DNA from: Methanocorpusculum sp.
Lineage (GTDB): Archaea > Halobacteriota > Methanomicrobia > Methanomicrobiales > Methanocorpusculaceae
Assembly (NCBI GenBank): GCA_029987115.1
Contig: DALTWK010000007.1
Coordinates: 1 to 64,000, forward strand
DNA: 64,000 nucleotides
Direction of reading: 5' to 3'
Below the pieces are notes generated by a model. It worked only from the letters and a program-made list of their open reading frames with translations. It was not told the origin of the DNA and ran no database searches. A program made the position numbers and the translations under genes. This document shows, piece after piece, positions 7,958-15,537 of this stretch (position 1 is the stretch's first letter; every line of letters begins with the position of its first letter).

Positions 7958-9223
7958 ATGCACGATATTCTGAAGCGCTGCAAAGAAGGAGACATCTCCT
8001 TCCTTTCCGAAACCGCGGCGGCAGAACAGACAACTCCGGAACGCCTTTCTCGTTCGGTTATCTCCGGAAGAACTGTCATTCTGAAAAATGAAAAACGATA
8101 TAGTAAAGCACTTGCCGTTGGAGAAAACACATTCATCAAAGTAAACGTCAATGTAGGCACCTCAGGCATTAACTGCAGTCCGGAACTGGAACTGAAAAAA
8201 GCCGAGGCAGCCATTCAAAACGGTGCGGATACGGTAATGGATTTATCTACCGGAGGAGATCTGAAAAAAATCAGACGGGAAATAATGAAGTTTCCGCTGC
8301 CCCTTGGAACAGTTCCCATCTATGAAGCGGTTCGCCGTGCTGGAAATGTTCTGGATTTAACGCCTGATATTCTCTTCAATACGATTCGAGATCAGGCGCG
8401 TGAAGGAGTTGACTTTATGACGCTTCACTGCGGAGTAAACCTCGATGCCTTAGATGCACTGAAAAAAGATCCGAGAGTGATGGGTGTTGTCTCCCGCGGC
8501 GGTTCATTTCATACCGCGATGATGATAGCCTCCGGCGAAGAAAACCCGCTCTATAGTGAATTTGATTATCTTTTAGAGATTCTTGATGAATACAACATAA
8601 CACTCTCATTAGGGGATGGCATGCGCCCCGGAGCATACGTGGATTCAGTAAAGCTTGCCAAGACGCAGGAGTATCTGACGCTTGGAAAACTCGCACGAAG
8701 AGCTTACGATAGAGGAATTCAGCGCATGATTGAAGGTCCCGGACATATGGACTATCAGGAAATTCCCTACAACATAAAAATGATAAAAGAGATAACAAAT
8801 CATGCACCGCTCTATCTATTAGGACCTCTGGTTACAGATACCGCACCCGGATATGACCATATAACAGGTGCTGTCGGAGGTGCTGCCGCAGCTGCAGCGG
8901 GTGCTGATTTTTTGTGTATGGTATCTCCTTCAGAGCATCTTGCACTCCCTGATGTGAATGACATAATTGAAGGAACACGCACTGCAAAGATTGCAGCCCG
9001 TGTTGGAGATCTTTCAAGAAGACGTGAGGTCTGCGTCGCAAAAGAACAGGCGATGGCAGAGGCGCGTAAATCGCTTGACTGGGAAAAGCAGTATTCTTTT
9101 GCCTTGTTCGGCGACCACGCACGAAAAGTTCATGACCGTGACGGCGTATGTGAGACATGCTCGATGTGCGGGGATTTGTGCGCATTAAAAATTGTAGATG
9201 AGGCATTGAGCCGCAGAATATAG
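7958..9223 (+). CDS. thiC: Phosphomethylpyrimidine synthase ThiC
   Basis: This radical-SAM enzyme converts aminoimidazole ribotide to hydroxymethylpyrimidine phosphate for thiamine synthesis in the cytoplasm. The product has 421 residues, normal for the short archaeal and bacterial core form. Landmarks are KVNVNVGTSG near 61, ADTVMDLSTGGDL near 90, TLHCGVN near 152, SRGGSF near 178, LGDGMRPGA near 217, EGPGH near 259 and GPLVTDTAPGYDHI near 288. The C-terminal cluster motif CSMCGDLC (residues 401-408) binds the [4Fe-4S] cluster. The ATG at 7958 is the only sensible start; its 5' flank is the amidohydrolase remnant, so the native promoter may have been replaced. No THI-box riboswitch was recognised upstream. 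Confidence 0.95.
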   Translation: MHDILKRCKEGDISFLSETAAAEQTTPERLSRSVISGRTVILKNEKRYSKALAVGENTFIKVNVNVGTSGINCSPELELKKAEAAIQNGADTVMDLSTGGDLKKIRREIMKFPLPLGTVPIYEAVRRAGNVLDLTPDILFNTIRDQAREGVDFMTLHCGVNLDALDALKKDPRVMGVVSRGGSFHTAMMIASGEENPLYSEFDYLLEILDEYNITLSLGDGMRPGAYVDSVKLAKTQEYLTLGKLARRAYDRGIQRMIEGPGHMDYQEIPYNIKMIKEITNHAPLYLLGPLVTDTAPGYDHITGAVGGAAAAAAGADFLCMVSPSEHLALPDVNDIIEGTRTAKIAARVGDLSRRREVCVAKEQAMAEARKSLDWEKQYSFALFGDHARKVHDRDGVCETCSMCGDLCALKIVDEALSRRI

Positions 9224-9224
9224 A

Positions 9225-9494
9225 ATGGTAACCGAACGTTCAACAACAGAATCTGGTAAATTGAGTGCAGAACAAATTTTCGACACAAGAGATTTTGCTT
9301 CTTCCAGAAACAGATTCGTATCTACCATGCAACATTATTATTCACAGTTTCTTTATTTCCTTTTTGGAACATTCAAAAAAATGGAGAGCAAGTATTTATC
9401 AATGATTCAACGAGGGGATAGTACTCATCATTGGAAAAAATATGAATTGACAGATTTTTTAATACTGCTTTCCATGCAATTACTTGCCTTCTAA
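9225..9494 (+). CDS. Small hypothetical protein downstream of thiC
   Basis: The ATG lies two bases after the thiC stop, giving 89 residues with aromatic, partly hydrophobic stretches (HYYSQFLYFLFGTFKKM and DFLILLSMQLLAF at the very end). No family is recognised. It ends 22 bases before a terminase fragment on the other strand, in a stretch otherwise made of remnants, so it could itself be a truncated gene or chance. No promoter of its own is seen. Confidence 0.3.
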   Translation: MVTERSTTESGKLSAEQIFDTRDFASSRNRFVSTMQHYYSQFLYFLFGTFKKMESKYLSMIQRGDSTHHWKKYELTDFLILLSMQLLAF

Positions 9495-9516
9495 CATCCG
9501 ATGAGGTTAACAACGT

Positions 9517-9929
9517 CTACCTTCGTCCGCCATTGAAGAACACTGGAACACCCGACCGGTGACCGCGTGAATATGGAATATGCGGTGATGATGCAAGGAC
9601 CGGCGTATCCATAATCAGCCCGCTGCTCTGTTTTCTGAACTTCTGGAGATAGGTTGCCGCCCACACCAGGGCATCCAGCCGATCCGGTGATTTTGAGTCA
9701 CCGGGAACCCACTCTGTCATCTGCTCTTCGAGTTCAGGAAAGAAACCGACGTGATGCACAAGACCTTGTTCATACAACGCCGCAACCGGTTCTGCTCGAA
9801 TTGCTTTTCCGTGTGTTGTCCGTACCGGAAAACAGGGCAGCGATGGATTTACTGAATGAATCGTATGGGCAATCATCTCACCTCCCTGATTGGTTTCATA
9901 GACAGCACCATCGGCAAACGGCAGCGAGG
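9517..9929 (-). pseudogene. C-terminal fragment of a virus terminase large subunit
   Basis: On the minus strand the frame reads YETNQGGEMIAHTI, then a region with EPVAALYEQGLVHHVG, FPELEEQMTEWVPG and SPDRLDALVWAATYL. This is the end of the RNase H-like nuclease domain of tailed-virus terminases, which cuts concatemers during DNA packaging. The frame remains open upstream of the Met at 9876 to about 9929, where it abuts a portal-gene fragment on the opposite strand. The N-terminal ATPase half is gone. Confidence 0.72.
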
Positions 9930-10190
9930 AATATGCTGCAGGAGAATCTCAGACGGCTGCCGAATTATTATCTTCTAGCGAATCATTATCCGGAAACCTG
10001 GCATGCTGAAGTACATATCGAAACCTCAATGGTAGAAGACATTGCATCAAACAGGGAAAAAGCAAAGATGATTTTCGAAACAAAATGCGGAACAGTGAAC
10101 GAAGTCAGAGAACTGCTCGGATTAGAGGGAGTGTCAAAGGAAGAGATGAAAGAAATGATGGAGGAATGGAAGCTGGGAGATACTAATTAG
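9930..10190 (+). pseudogene. C-terminal fragment of a virus portal protein
   Basis: From about 9930 the sequence is closely similar, in both DNA and protein, to the last 80 codons of the portal gene at 55166-56392: LQENLRRLPNYYL, ANHYPxTWHAEV, SNREKAKMIFETKCGT and EVRELLG are shared. It ends in a slightly different tail (EEWKLGDTN). The 5' two thirds are missing, and the fragment is joined head to head to a terminase fragment. It is related to, but clearly diverged from, the complete copy, so it stems from another provirus. Confidence 0.8.
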
Positions 10191-11020
10191 AGCAGGGAAA
10201 CAGAGAGAGGACGCCATAATATTCGATGTTAATGACAACAGCGGTAATGAACATGACTGCAGTTCTCCGTATTTCAGAAGTGAAAGCAGTGGGACACCGA
10301 ATCCTATGAGAATATCATCGATGTCAGGAAATTGGATTATGTTCTCTTCCTCGCGCCGGCACTGCAAAAAGTTTCCCTTTTCCAAATTTGGGAAGTGGAA
10401 CTGGGTCCAAAAAAACCCGAGAGTACTTCTTTACAATAATTTTCGGCATCTCAAACATCTGAAATTCCACACATTTTTATTCAGAGAAGTTAACCTCAAA
10501 TCGCTTTTAAAATCTGAAATTAACGATGATTATGACTTAGATTACTATCAAAGACAAAATCTGCTAAACCACCCAAATATCAAAAACTTCAAATTAACGA
10601 CTAAATTCAAAAATATCAAATAATTATTATTTAATTTTAAAAATAGACCTTGCGCGACCGAATCGAAATACGCCAGAATTGAGCGATTTAGCGTGCGCGG
10701 TCATCATAAATGTGTTATGAAATCCGTAAAAATTCACACAATGAACAGGACCGGTTACTGCAAAATCCTTGTCTCTAGCGTCTTCATGTGATTTCCAAAT
10801 CGCTCAAATTGGAATGCGCAAGCCAAAATAAGCCAATATTTAGAAGTATACGAATTACCGTGTTTTGAAAGTAAAGTAAAAAGTGAAAAGACTTCAAAAT
10901 AAGCTTAAAACGTCCTGACGGGGTATGCACCCTTCAATCATGGGTATGATACATATTTTCCACACCCCCTCACATTTATAAAGAAATGTTTTTATAGTTG
11001 ATTCCATTATTTCTCAGCCG
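10191..11020. other. Gene-free AT-rich stretch before the integrase, with inverted repeats
   Basis: No convincing gene is seen; short frames on both strands look like chance or decay. TTGAGCGATTT (10679-10689) and AAATCGCTCAA (10797-10807) form an inverted repeat about 110 bases apart, with flanking similarity extending it imperfectly to about 16 bases. The right arm lies inside a smaller hairpin TTCCAA...TTGGAA (10793-10814). Sited upstream of a recombinase gene, these could be integrase arm sites or an attachment site; this is inference. A TATA-like stretch near 10988-10998 could serve the integrase. Confidence 0.4.
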
Positions 11021-12553
11021 ATGAGAAACCAAAGATTTCACAGAACTGAGGCGGCAATCTTAAAAGAGGTGAAAGGCTATTATAAAAAAGCCCTTGACGC
11101 TGGAAAGATAACGCAACAAGATGCAGAATTGATTCAGGAATTTACTAATGAACTCTCCGGAAGCGTAGGTGCTCTGCGTGAACTCAAACTGGTAGGATCA
11201 CTGATTCTCAACCGCCAGCATTTTCCGGAATACAGCACCATCACCACACTTGAAGTTCAAGCAGGTATCAAAGACATTATGACTGCTGTCAAAGAAGACG
11301 GCATAACACCGAGATACAAAAACAACACCATTCACGACCGCATTAAAACTGCCAAACGCTTCTTCCTCTGGATGTGCGAAAATGGTTATGGCAAAGATCT
11401 GAACGAAAAGAAACTGAACAAAATCCGCTCACCGTCGCCGGACAGAATGACAAAAACTGCGGCCGATATTCTCTCTGAAGATGAGGTTAAATCGATGCTG
11501 CTTGCCGCCCGCAATGATCGGGATCGGGCCCTTATCTCTGTTATTTATGAAGCAGGTCTCCGCAGCCGTGAGATTGCCGATCTCACCTGGGGGGATTTGA
11601 AGTTTACCGAATGGAGTGTGGTTTTGAACACGGCGGGAAAAACGGGCATCCCGCGATATGTGCCGCTCGTTATCTCTCGACCTTACCTCGCAATCTGGAG
11701 GAACCGGTTTCCGGAGGACAATTCCAACCCGGATAAGTTTGTATTTGTCGGCTACACTGCATCTCCGAAGTACAACTATGAGCACCTTCCGTTAACCTAC
11801 ACAACTATTGCAAAAATTGTCAAGGAAACGGCATTGCGTGCCGGTATTGAAAAGCACATCACACCGCATATTTTCCGCCACTCCCGGATTACCCACCTGA
11901 TTCAGCAGGGTGTTCCGGAGACCTACATCAAGAAGATGATGTGGGGAACGACTACAACAAATATGTTCCAGACCTACGCACATATCGTCAATACCAACCT
12001 CGACGACTGTATGGCGGAACTTCATGGTATCGAACGCCCGAAGACGGACATATGCCGCAAATACGAACGCACGCTGGAACCGCGTCAGTGCCACCGGTGC
12101 GGAACCATCAACACGCCGACAGCAATCTATTGTGAAGTTTGCGGAATGCCGCTGACAAAAGACGGCATTGAATCGATCGAGATGCGCAAAGCTGAACTGA
12201 TGGAGATGATTGACGATGACGATATGCTGAATGACATCGTCAGCGCAGCACGTCTCCTCCATGCCCGCAAAGCAGCCGCAGAACCGGCATCTGAGAAATC
12301 GGCCGCCGAACCGTCATCCCTGATGGGAGACCCGCAGATCTACCGGCAAACGAAGCCCGACTACCTGATTCATACGGAAGATATTCGGAATCAGTATCAG
12401 CAGCTCCCGGTCTTCGATAATCTCTCGACCCCGAGTGACACCCCTCTCCCGGCCTACTGCGGGAAGATAATGCCAAGCACGCAGCCCCGCACCCCAGTCT
12501 ACCCGAACCACGACAGCAAGAAGGTAAAACCGAAGTACCTCCAGGGAATCTGA
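11021..12553 (+). CDS. Tyrosine recombinase / integrase with zinc ribbon
   Basis: The product of 510 residues has a helical SAM-like N-terminal domain (to about 145) and a catalytic domain (about 150-335). The Arg is in YEAGLRSREIADL, the Lys in TAGKTGIPRYVPL, the HxxR pair in HIFRHSRITHL, and the Tyr nucleophile in MFQTYAHI. A C-terminal four-Cys zinc ribbon follows (CHRCG and CEVCG near residues 365-382), then an acidic and Pro-rich tail. Such recombinases integrate archaeal viruses and plasmids or act in site-specific inversion. It is complete, stands alone on the plus strand, and is followed by small genes with an operator. Which of the provirus pieces it serves cannot be decided. Confidence 0.88.
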   Translation: MRNQRFHRTEAAILKEVKGYYKKALDAGKITQQDAELIQEFTNELSGSVGALRELKLVGSLILNRQHFPEYSTITTLEVQAGIKDIMTAVKEDGITPRYKNNTIHDRIKTAKRFFLWMCENGYGKDLNEKKLNKIRSPSPDRMTKTAADILSEDEVKSMLLAARNDRDRALISVIYEAGLRSREIADLTWGDLKFTEWSVVLNTAGKTGIPRYVPLVISRPYLAIWRNRFPEDNSNPDKFVFVGYTASPKYNYEHLPLTYTTIAKIVKETALRAGIEKHITPHIFRHSRITHLIQQGVPETYIKKMMWGTTTTNMFQTYAHIVNTNLDDCMAELHGIERPKTDICRKYERTLEPRQCHRCGTINTPTAIYCEVCGMPLTKDGIESIEMRKAELMEMIDDDDMLNDIVSAARLLHARKAAAEPASEKSAAEPSSLMGDPQIYRQTKPDYLIHTEDIRNQYQQLPVFDNLSTPSDTPLPAYCGKIMPSTQPRTPVYPNHDSKKVKPKYLQGI

Positions 12554-12605
12554 TTCCTTGGAAAAACCCCTTCCGGCGACCGATATCTCCCGGGTGCTTT
12601 CGGGC

Positions 12606-12658
12606 CTTATATACAAGTTTATGGTAATGATAGAGTAGTAAGTTCTCAATCTTACTAC
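12606..12658 (+). promoter_or_regulatory. TATA box plus perfect 8-base inverted-repeat operator
   Basis: A strong TATA box (CTTATATA, 12606-12613) is followed by GTAGTAAG-TTCTCAAT-CTTACTAC (12635-12658), a perfect inverted repeat that would cover the transcription start. The first gene downstream (12669) encodes a ribbon-helix-helix protein, a class that commonly represses its own operon through such repeats. Autoregulation is therefore likely. Confidence 0.6.
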
Positions 12659-12668
12659 GAGTTGAATC

Positions 12669-12836
12669 ATGAACACAGAAACAGTATCGATTAAAATTTC
12701 CCCGGAAGAGAAAGACCGACTCATTCAAGTGTGGAAATCGGAACCGGGAGTTACCTCCTGCAGCCAGTACATCCGTCAGGCTATAGAAGAAAAAAGCGGC
12801 GGATCAGTCTTCGTCAAAGGAGGAATCCGGGAATGA
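12669..12836 (+). CDS. Ribbon-helix-helix DNA-binding protein, 55 residues
   Basis: The sequence starts TETVSIKISPEEKDRLIQVW and continues with a second helix SQYIRQAIEEK, the beta-alpha-alpha pattern of Arc/MetJ/CopG proteins. These bind DNA as dimers with the N-terminal strand in the major groove. The stop TGA overlaps the ATG of the next gene (ATGA), and the inverted repeat immediately upstream is a natural operator. Probably the regulator of this small operon next to the integrase. Confidence 0.7.
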   Translation: MNTETVSIKISPEEKDRLIQVWKSEPGVTSCSQYIRQAIEEKSGGSVFVKGGIRE

Positions 12837-13081
12837 ATCAGGATAAAAACAGCGCGCCGGAGGGAATCAAAGATTTCACAGTTGTATTGAGTTCCTCCGG
12901 CCGTTATAATTATCTCAAAAGTAGTATTAAAAATTTATCTGATGTTCCTGTTGTTTCCCGGAAAGAACTGCAGGCGATAACAGAAGGAGATATCTTTCTT
13001 CAAGCCGCGGCATATGTCGCATTCCAGCGCGGTATCTGGCGGCATCCGGACGGTGAGGATGATGTATGTTCCCTTCTCTGA
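12833..13081 (+). CDS. Hypothetical protein, 82 residues
   Basis: It starts at an ATG overlapping the stop of the ribbon-helix-helix gene and overlaps the next gene by about 20 bases, so the three are translationally coupled. The N-terminal half is polar (DFTVVLSSSGRYNYLKSSIK); the C-terminal half is helical (ELQAITEGDIFLQAAAYVAF). No family is recognised. Its neighbours suggest an accessory or regulatory gene of an integrated element. Confidence 0.55.
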   Translation: MNQDKNSAPEGIKDFTVVLSSSGRYNYLKSSIKNLSDVPVVSRKELQAITEGDIFLQAAAYVAFQRGIWRHPDGEDDVCSLL

Positions 13082-13376
13082 CGAGGAGATTCTGGAGGCG
13101 GCGGCGGCTGTCTCCATTGACGACAGCGGAAAACCCTGCTGCTTCAAATCGAACGATGTTAGGCTGAAACTGCTTGACCCGTACTTTAATTATCTGGGGC
13201 GCGACGGAAAAGGCGACCAGCGGGTTTCGTCGATAACCAGTCAGCGGGTCTCGCGAGTTCTCCGAAGAAATCCGAAACTGTTTTCGGTTGCCTATTATTC
13301 CAGCGGAAGAGTGCGACGATTCTGCCGCTCTGCTTCTTTTTTAGGAATGCATTTTGCTTCCGAGAGCGTATCTTGA
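13059..13376 (+). CDS. Hypothetical protein, about 105 residues
   Basis: Two consecutive ATGs at 13059 and 13062 follow GGTGAGG (13052-13058); the second has the better ribosome-binding distance. The product begins MYVPFSDEEILEAAAAVS and contains SITSQRVSRVLRRNPKLFSV and a basic RVRRFCRS segment, suggesting a small helix-turn-helix or nucleic acid-binding protein, but no named family is evident. Last gene of the operon, ending just before a nested inverted repeat. Confidence 0.55.
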   Translation: MMYVPFSDEEILEAAAAVSIDDSGKPCCFKSNDVRLKLLDPYFNYLGRDGKGDQRVSSITSQRVSRVLRRNPKLFSVAYYSSGRVRRFCRSASFLGMHFASESVS

Positions 13377-13383
13377 TATGGTG

Positions 13384-13476
13384 CGGTGCCGTTCCTTAAT
13401 TGGTAGTTGACAGATATCGGAGAATTGTTTCCATTACTGCGTTTCAGAGACACAGCAAATTCTCCGCACGGCACCG
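13384..13476. repeat. Nested inverted repeats between convergent genes
   Basis: The outer arms CGGTGCCGT (13384-13392) and ACGGCACCG (13468-13476) enclose the inner arms CGGAGAATT (13418-13426) and AATTCTCCG (13458-13466). All are perfect over nine bases. Together they would fold into one long hairpin with a large asymmetric internal loop. The element fills the gap between the 3' ends of the small operon (plus) and the RNase III-like gene (minus). It may be a bidirectional terminator, a structured RNA, or a recombination site of the nearby integrase. Confidence 0.6.
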
Positions 13477-13502
13477 TACTGGTTTTTGCAAAATCCGCTC
13501 TT

Positions 13503-13982
13503 CTATTTGCGGGTTGTCTCTATGCAGTTCCGCTGAGGAAAACCGCCGACGGTTTCAAACATGGTTTCCACTGCTTCTATTCCGCCGTCGAGATAGACTG
13601 CGCCTGCCAGAGCTTCAAAGCACTCGGCTGAGACGCGGCCGCTTTCCCAGATGCGCATCTCCTTTTCGCCTTTGCCCCAGGAGACATAGGATGCGAGATC
13701 GATGGATTCGGCAAGACGCCGGAACACCGTCATGTTGACGAGATTGGTTTTCTGCCGGGTGATTTCTCCTTTGTCTGCAACACCGGCATCGATGATGTCT
13801 TTGATGACGACGGTATCAAGAACGGAATCGCCGAGGACAGCGAGATAATCCATGGCTTTGGCTATCGGCAAACCGTGTTCACGGGCATAGGCGGTCCGTG
13901 TCAGCGCGTGCTGAAGGTACGAAGTATTCGTGAAAACATATCCGATTTTCTGATAGAGGGAACTGATGGTAACAGGGAGCAT
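13503..13982 (-). CDS. RNase III-like endonuclease domain protein
   Basis: The product of 159 residues consists only of an RNase III domain, with no double-stranded RNA-binding domain. Signature regions are DYLAVLGDSVLD (residues 45-56) and SAECFEALAGAVYLDGG (118-134). Compared with the canonical pair LEFLGD and D..FEA, the metal-binding residues at Asp52, Glu120 and Glu123 are present, but the Glu usually found four residues before the Asp is Ala48. Activity may be altered. The start codon lies six bases after the tRNA-Gly 3' end on the same strand, so the message is probably released from the tRNA precursor. Function in RNA processing is inferred from the family. Confidence 0.75.
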   Translation of the reverse strand: MLPVTISSLYQKIGYVFTNTSYLQHALTRTAYAREHGLPIAKAMDYLAVLGDSVLDTVVIKDIIDAGVADKGEITRQKTNLVNMTVFRRLAESIDLASYVSWGKGEKEMRIWESGRVSAECFEALAGAVYLDGGIEAVETMFETVGGFPQRNCIETTRK

Positions 13983-13988
13983 AGAAAG

Positions 13989-14059
13989 TGCGGTAACCGG
14001 GGATCGAACCCGGATTGTGAGCTTGGGAAGCTCAAGTCATGCCATTAGACCATTACCGC
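13989..14059 (-). tRNA. tRNA-Gly (CCC)
   Basis: Read on the minus strand, acceptor arms GCGGTAA and TTACCGC pair fully. The D arm contains TAATGGCA, the anticodon stem TGAGC/GCTCA encloses TTCCCAA (anticodon CCC), and the T arm CCGGG/CCCGG encloses TTCGATC. The discriminator is A and CCA is not encoded. There is no intron. It precedes the RNase III-like gene by six bases. Confidence 0.93.
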
Positions 14060-14162
14060 CTTACACTGAATGGTTGTTGTTCTGCGGGGAAAAGGCTTCT
14101 TGCTTTCCGTCCTGTTTTGCCCGGATAAGAAACCGTTTATTATTGCAGATTCTATAGATACA

Positions 14163-14274
14163 GGTAAGCGGGACATTCCTAACCATGTTACTCACCGTTT
14201 CATAGGACGTCATACGAGGGAAACAGCTGTCAAGTACCCTCCCCACCAATGAGATACTGTCCCGCTCGCTTTTA
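14163..14274 (+). ncRNA. Candidate structured RNA
   Basis: AGCGGGACA (14167-14175) and TGTCCCGCT (14258-14266) form a perfect nine-base closing stem. Inside, GAGGG (14216-14220) pairs with CCCTC (14237-14241). A TATA-like TTTATTATT (14136-14144) sits at the right distance for a start near 14165, and a short T-run (14270-14273) follows the closing stem. No known RNA class was matched, and the strand is judged only from the TATA and T-run. Confidence 0.35.
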
Positions 14275-14334
14275 TGCCGGAATTGTTTTGTCAAAAGATT
14301 ACTATCCAAGAAACTTCAATGATAGTAGAGACTT

Positions 14335-14781
14335 ATGAAGAAAACCACGTATCTTATTCTCAGAGCATCGGTTGCTCTCGCTCTTGTTGTGCTCTTCTTC
14401 ATTTTTATTAAACTGCATCAGCCGCTCTTTATTCTTCTTCCGCTGGCTGCGGTTCTTGTTCTTTATCTCATATTCCGGAAACGTCTTATCAGCGGATATC
14501 AGGATGAGCGTGAAGCGATGATCAATGCCAAATGCGCTTCTGCAACCTTCCGTGTCGGTGCGGTTGTTTTCACGCTGGCAAATCTTGCGCTTGCCGTTTA
14601 TGCGTTCGGCGTTCCGCACATGCTTATGCCGCACGGTCCGTTCCCGCAGCCGCCGGTAATGCAGCCGGATCTCGTCGGGCTGATTGCATTCGGCGAAATC
14701 ATTCTTCTCCTGTGCATGTGCTTTGTCCATTTCGGATTCCGTGTCTACTACGAACACAAGTACGGCGAATATGTGCAGTAA
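14335..14781 (+). CDS. DUF2178-type membrane protein
   Basis: The product of 148 residues has about four membrane segments (residues 8-26, 29-46, 77-95, 112-134). The loop DEREAMINAKCASATFRV (about 57-74) matches the DUF2178 signature, which in methanogens and other archaea is often encoded beside small regulators. The function of the family is unknown. Here it follows the candidate structured RNA and stands alone, with a terminator-like hairpin downstream. Confidence 0.75.
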   Translation: MKKTTYLILRASVALALVVLFFIFIKLHQPLFILLPLAAVLVLYLIFRKRLISGYQDEREAMINAKCASATFRVGAVVFTLANLALAVYAFGVPHMLMPHGPFPQPPVMQPDLVGLIAFGEIILLLCMCFVHFGFRVYYEHKYGEYVQ

Positions 14782-14896
14782 GGAAAAGAGTTATCTTCAA
14801 AGAAGTCGACCTTACAGATAAGAATGCTAACGTGACGACACGCAGACATTCCCACAATTGACAGAATCTCTTTAGATTCCCGTATTATATCCAATA

Positions 14897-14937
14897 AAAA
14901 ACGGCGGAGATCTTGGTAAATCACCTCCCTCGTTTTT
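14897..14937. terminator. Probable bidirectional terminator
   Basis: AAAAACG (14897-14903) pairs with CGTTTTT (14931-14937), with an inner GGAG/CTCC stem. This A-rich and T-rich flanked hairpin lies between the convergent DUF2178 gene (plus) and histone gene (minus), so it could end transcripts from both sides. Confidence 0.5.
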
Positions 14938-15045
14938 GAAGGACTGTTTTCGTAATTATGTGAAAAGGAGAACTGTTCCCTCTCTGATATCTTCAGAGAA
15001 GGAAATGCATTACCAGATTATTCCTTGGGGTGTGTATGAGTTTCG

Positions 15046-15243
15046 TTACTGTGCAAGCTTGACGTCGTCTGCTTTAAGGGTGACGCGGCCTGCGTTCTTT
15101 GCGATTGCTGCTGCCTTAACTGCAAGTTTTGCTGCGTATTCTTCAACTGCTGCGACGAGTGCTTCTGCTGCGTCTTCGCCGATGCGTTCTGCGCCTGCAT
15201 TCTTTGCAATGCGGACAACTGCTGCTTTTGGTAAATCAGTCAT
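15046..15243 (-). CDS. Archaeal histone
   Basis: The product is 65 residues from the Met at 15243; a longer frame adds an implausible N-terminus. It has the full histone fold: LPKAAVVRIAKNAGAERIG, a long central helix AAEALVAAVEEYAAKLAVKA, and the C-terminal RVTLKADDVKLA. Such proteins form dimers and longer superhelices that wrap DNA. No N- or C-terminal extension is present. A good TATA box lies about 30 bases upstream. Confidence 0.95.
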   Translation of the reverse strand: MTDLPKAAVVRIAKNAGAERIGEDAAEALVAAVEEYAAKLAVKAAAIAKNAGRVTLKADDVKLAQ

Positions 15244-15272
15244 GATTATCAGGTTATACATGGATTTGGCGG

Positions 15273-15287
15273 AAATAAAAGGTTTTT
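15273..15287 (-). promoter_or_regulatory. Histone promoter (BRE/TATA)
   Basis: AAAAACCTTTTATTT on the minus strand combines a purine-rich BRE-like part with a TATA box whose downstream edge is about 30 bases before the histone ATG. This predicts a very short leader. Confidence 0.55.
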
Positions 15288-15336
15288 GCACAGTTGACGG
15301 ATTTTGACGCTGATTTACCGGTTTATCCGACCGGTT

Positions 15337-15537
15337 TCAGTCGTAAAGATATGCTTCCCGGAGCCAGTTGGCGTCCAGGAACCGCCGGAACTTCCGTCGT
15401 CTGATACCTTCAGCTCTGATGCCCCGCATTGCCCGGTACCGCGGAATTCTCCGTTTCGGGGGGAGCATCCGTTCAATTTCTTTTCTGAGTTCTTCCTGCT
15501 CCGCCATAATTGCTGCGGCACTTCTGAATCGTATCAT
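15337..15537 (-). CDS. Small basic protein A (paralogue of 16165-16353)
   Basis: The product is up to 66 residues (56 from the internal Met at 15507, MAEQEELRKEIE). It is very Arg-rich. Its C-terminal half, RAMRGIRAEGIRRRKFRRFL, is clearly related to AAMHGIGAECLRRRKFRGFL of the second small gene 630 bases away. Conservation of the protein motif with little DNA identity around it suggests that both are real genes. The high positive charge suggests nucleic-acid or membrane-surface binding. No named family recognised. Confidence 0.5.
   Translation of the reverse strand: MIRFRSAAAIMAEQEELRKEIERMLPPKRRIPRYRAMRGIRAEGIRRRKFRRFLDANWLREAYLYD

Noticed and set aside
10134..10385. 83-codon hydrophobic frame on the minus strand
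   Set aside because: Its end is antisense to the portal fragment, and no signal or family supports it.
10306..10623. 105-codon AT-rich frame before the integrase
   Set aside because: Asn/Lys/Phe-rich low-complexity product without ribosome site or homology; it fits chance in AT-rich DNA.
12240..12728. 162- and 136-codon minus-strand frames at the integrase 3' end
   Set aside because: They are antisense to the integrase C-terminal tail and to the ribbon-helix-helix gene and its operator.
14178..14210. Resemblance of the minus-strand GTGAGTAACATGG to a 16S rRNA motif
   Set aside because: Only about 13 bases match and the flanks do not; no rRNA gene is present.
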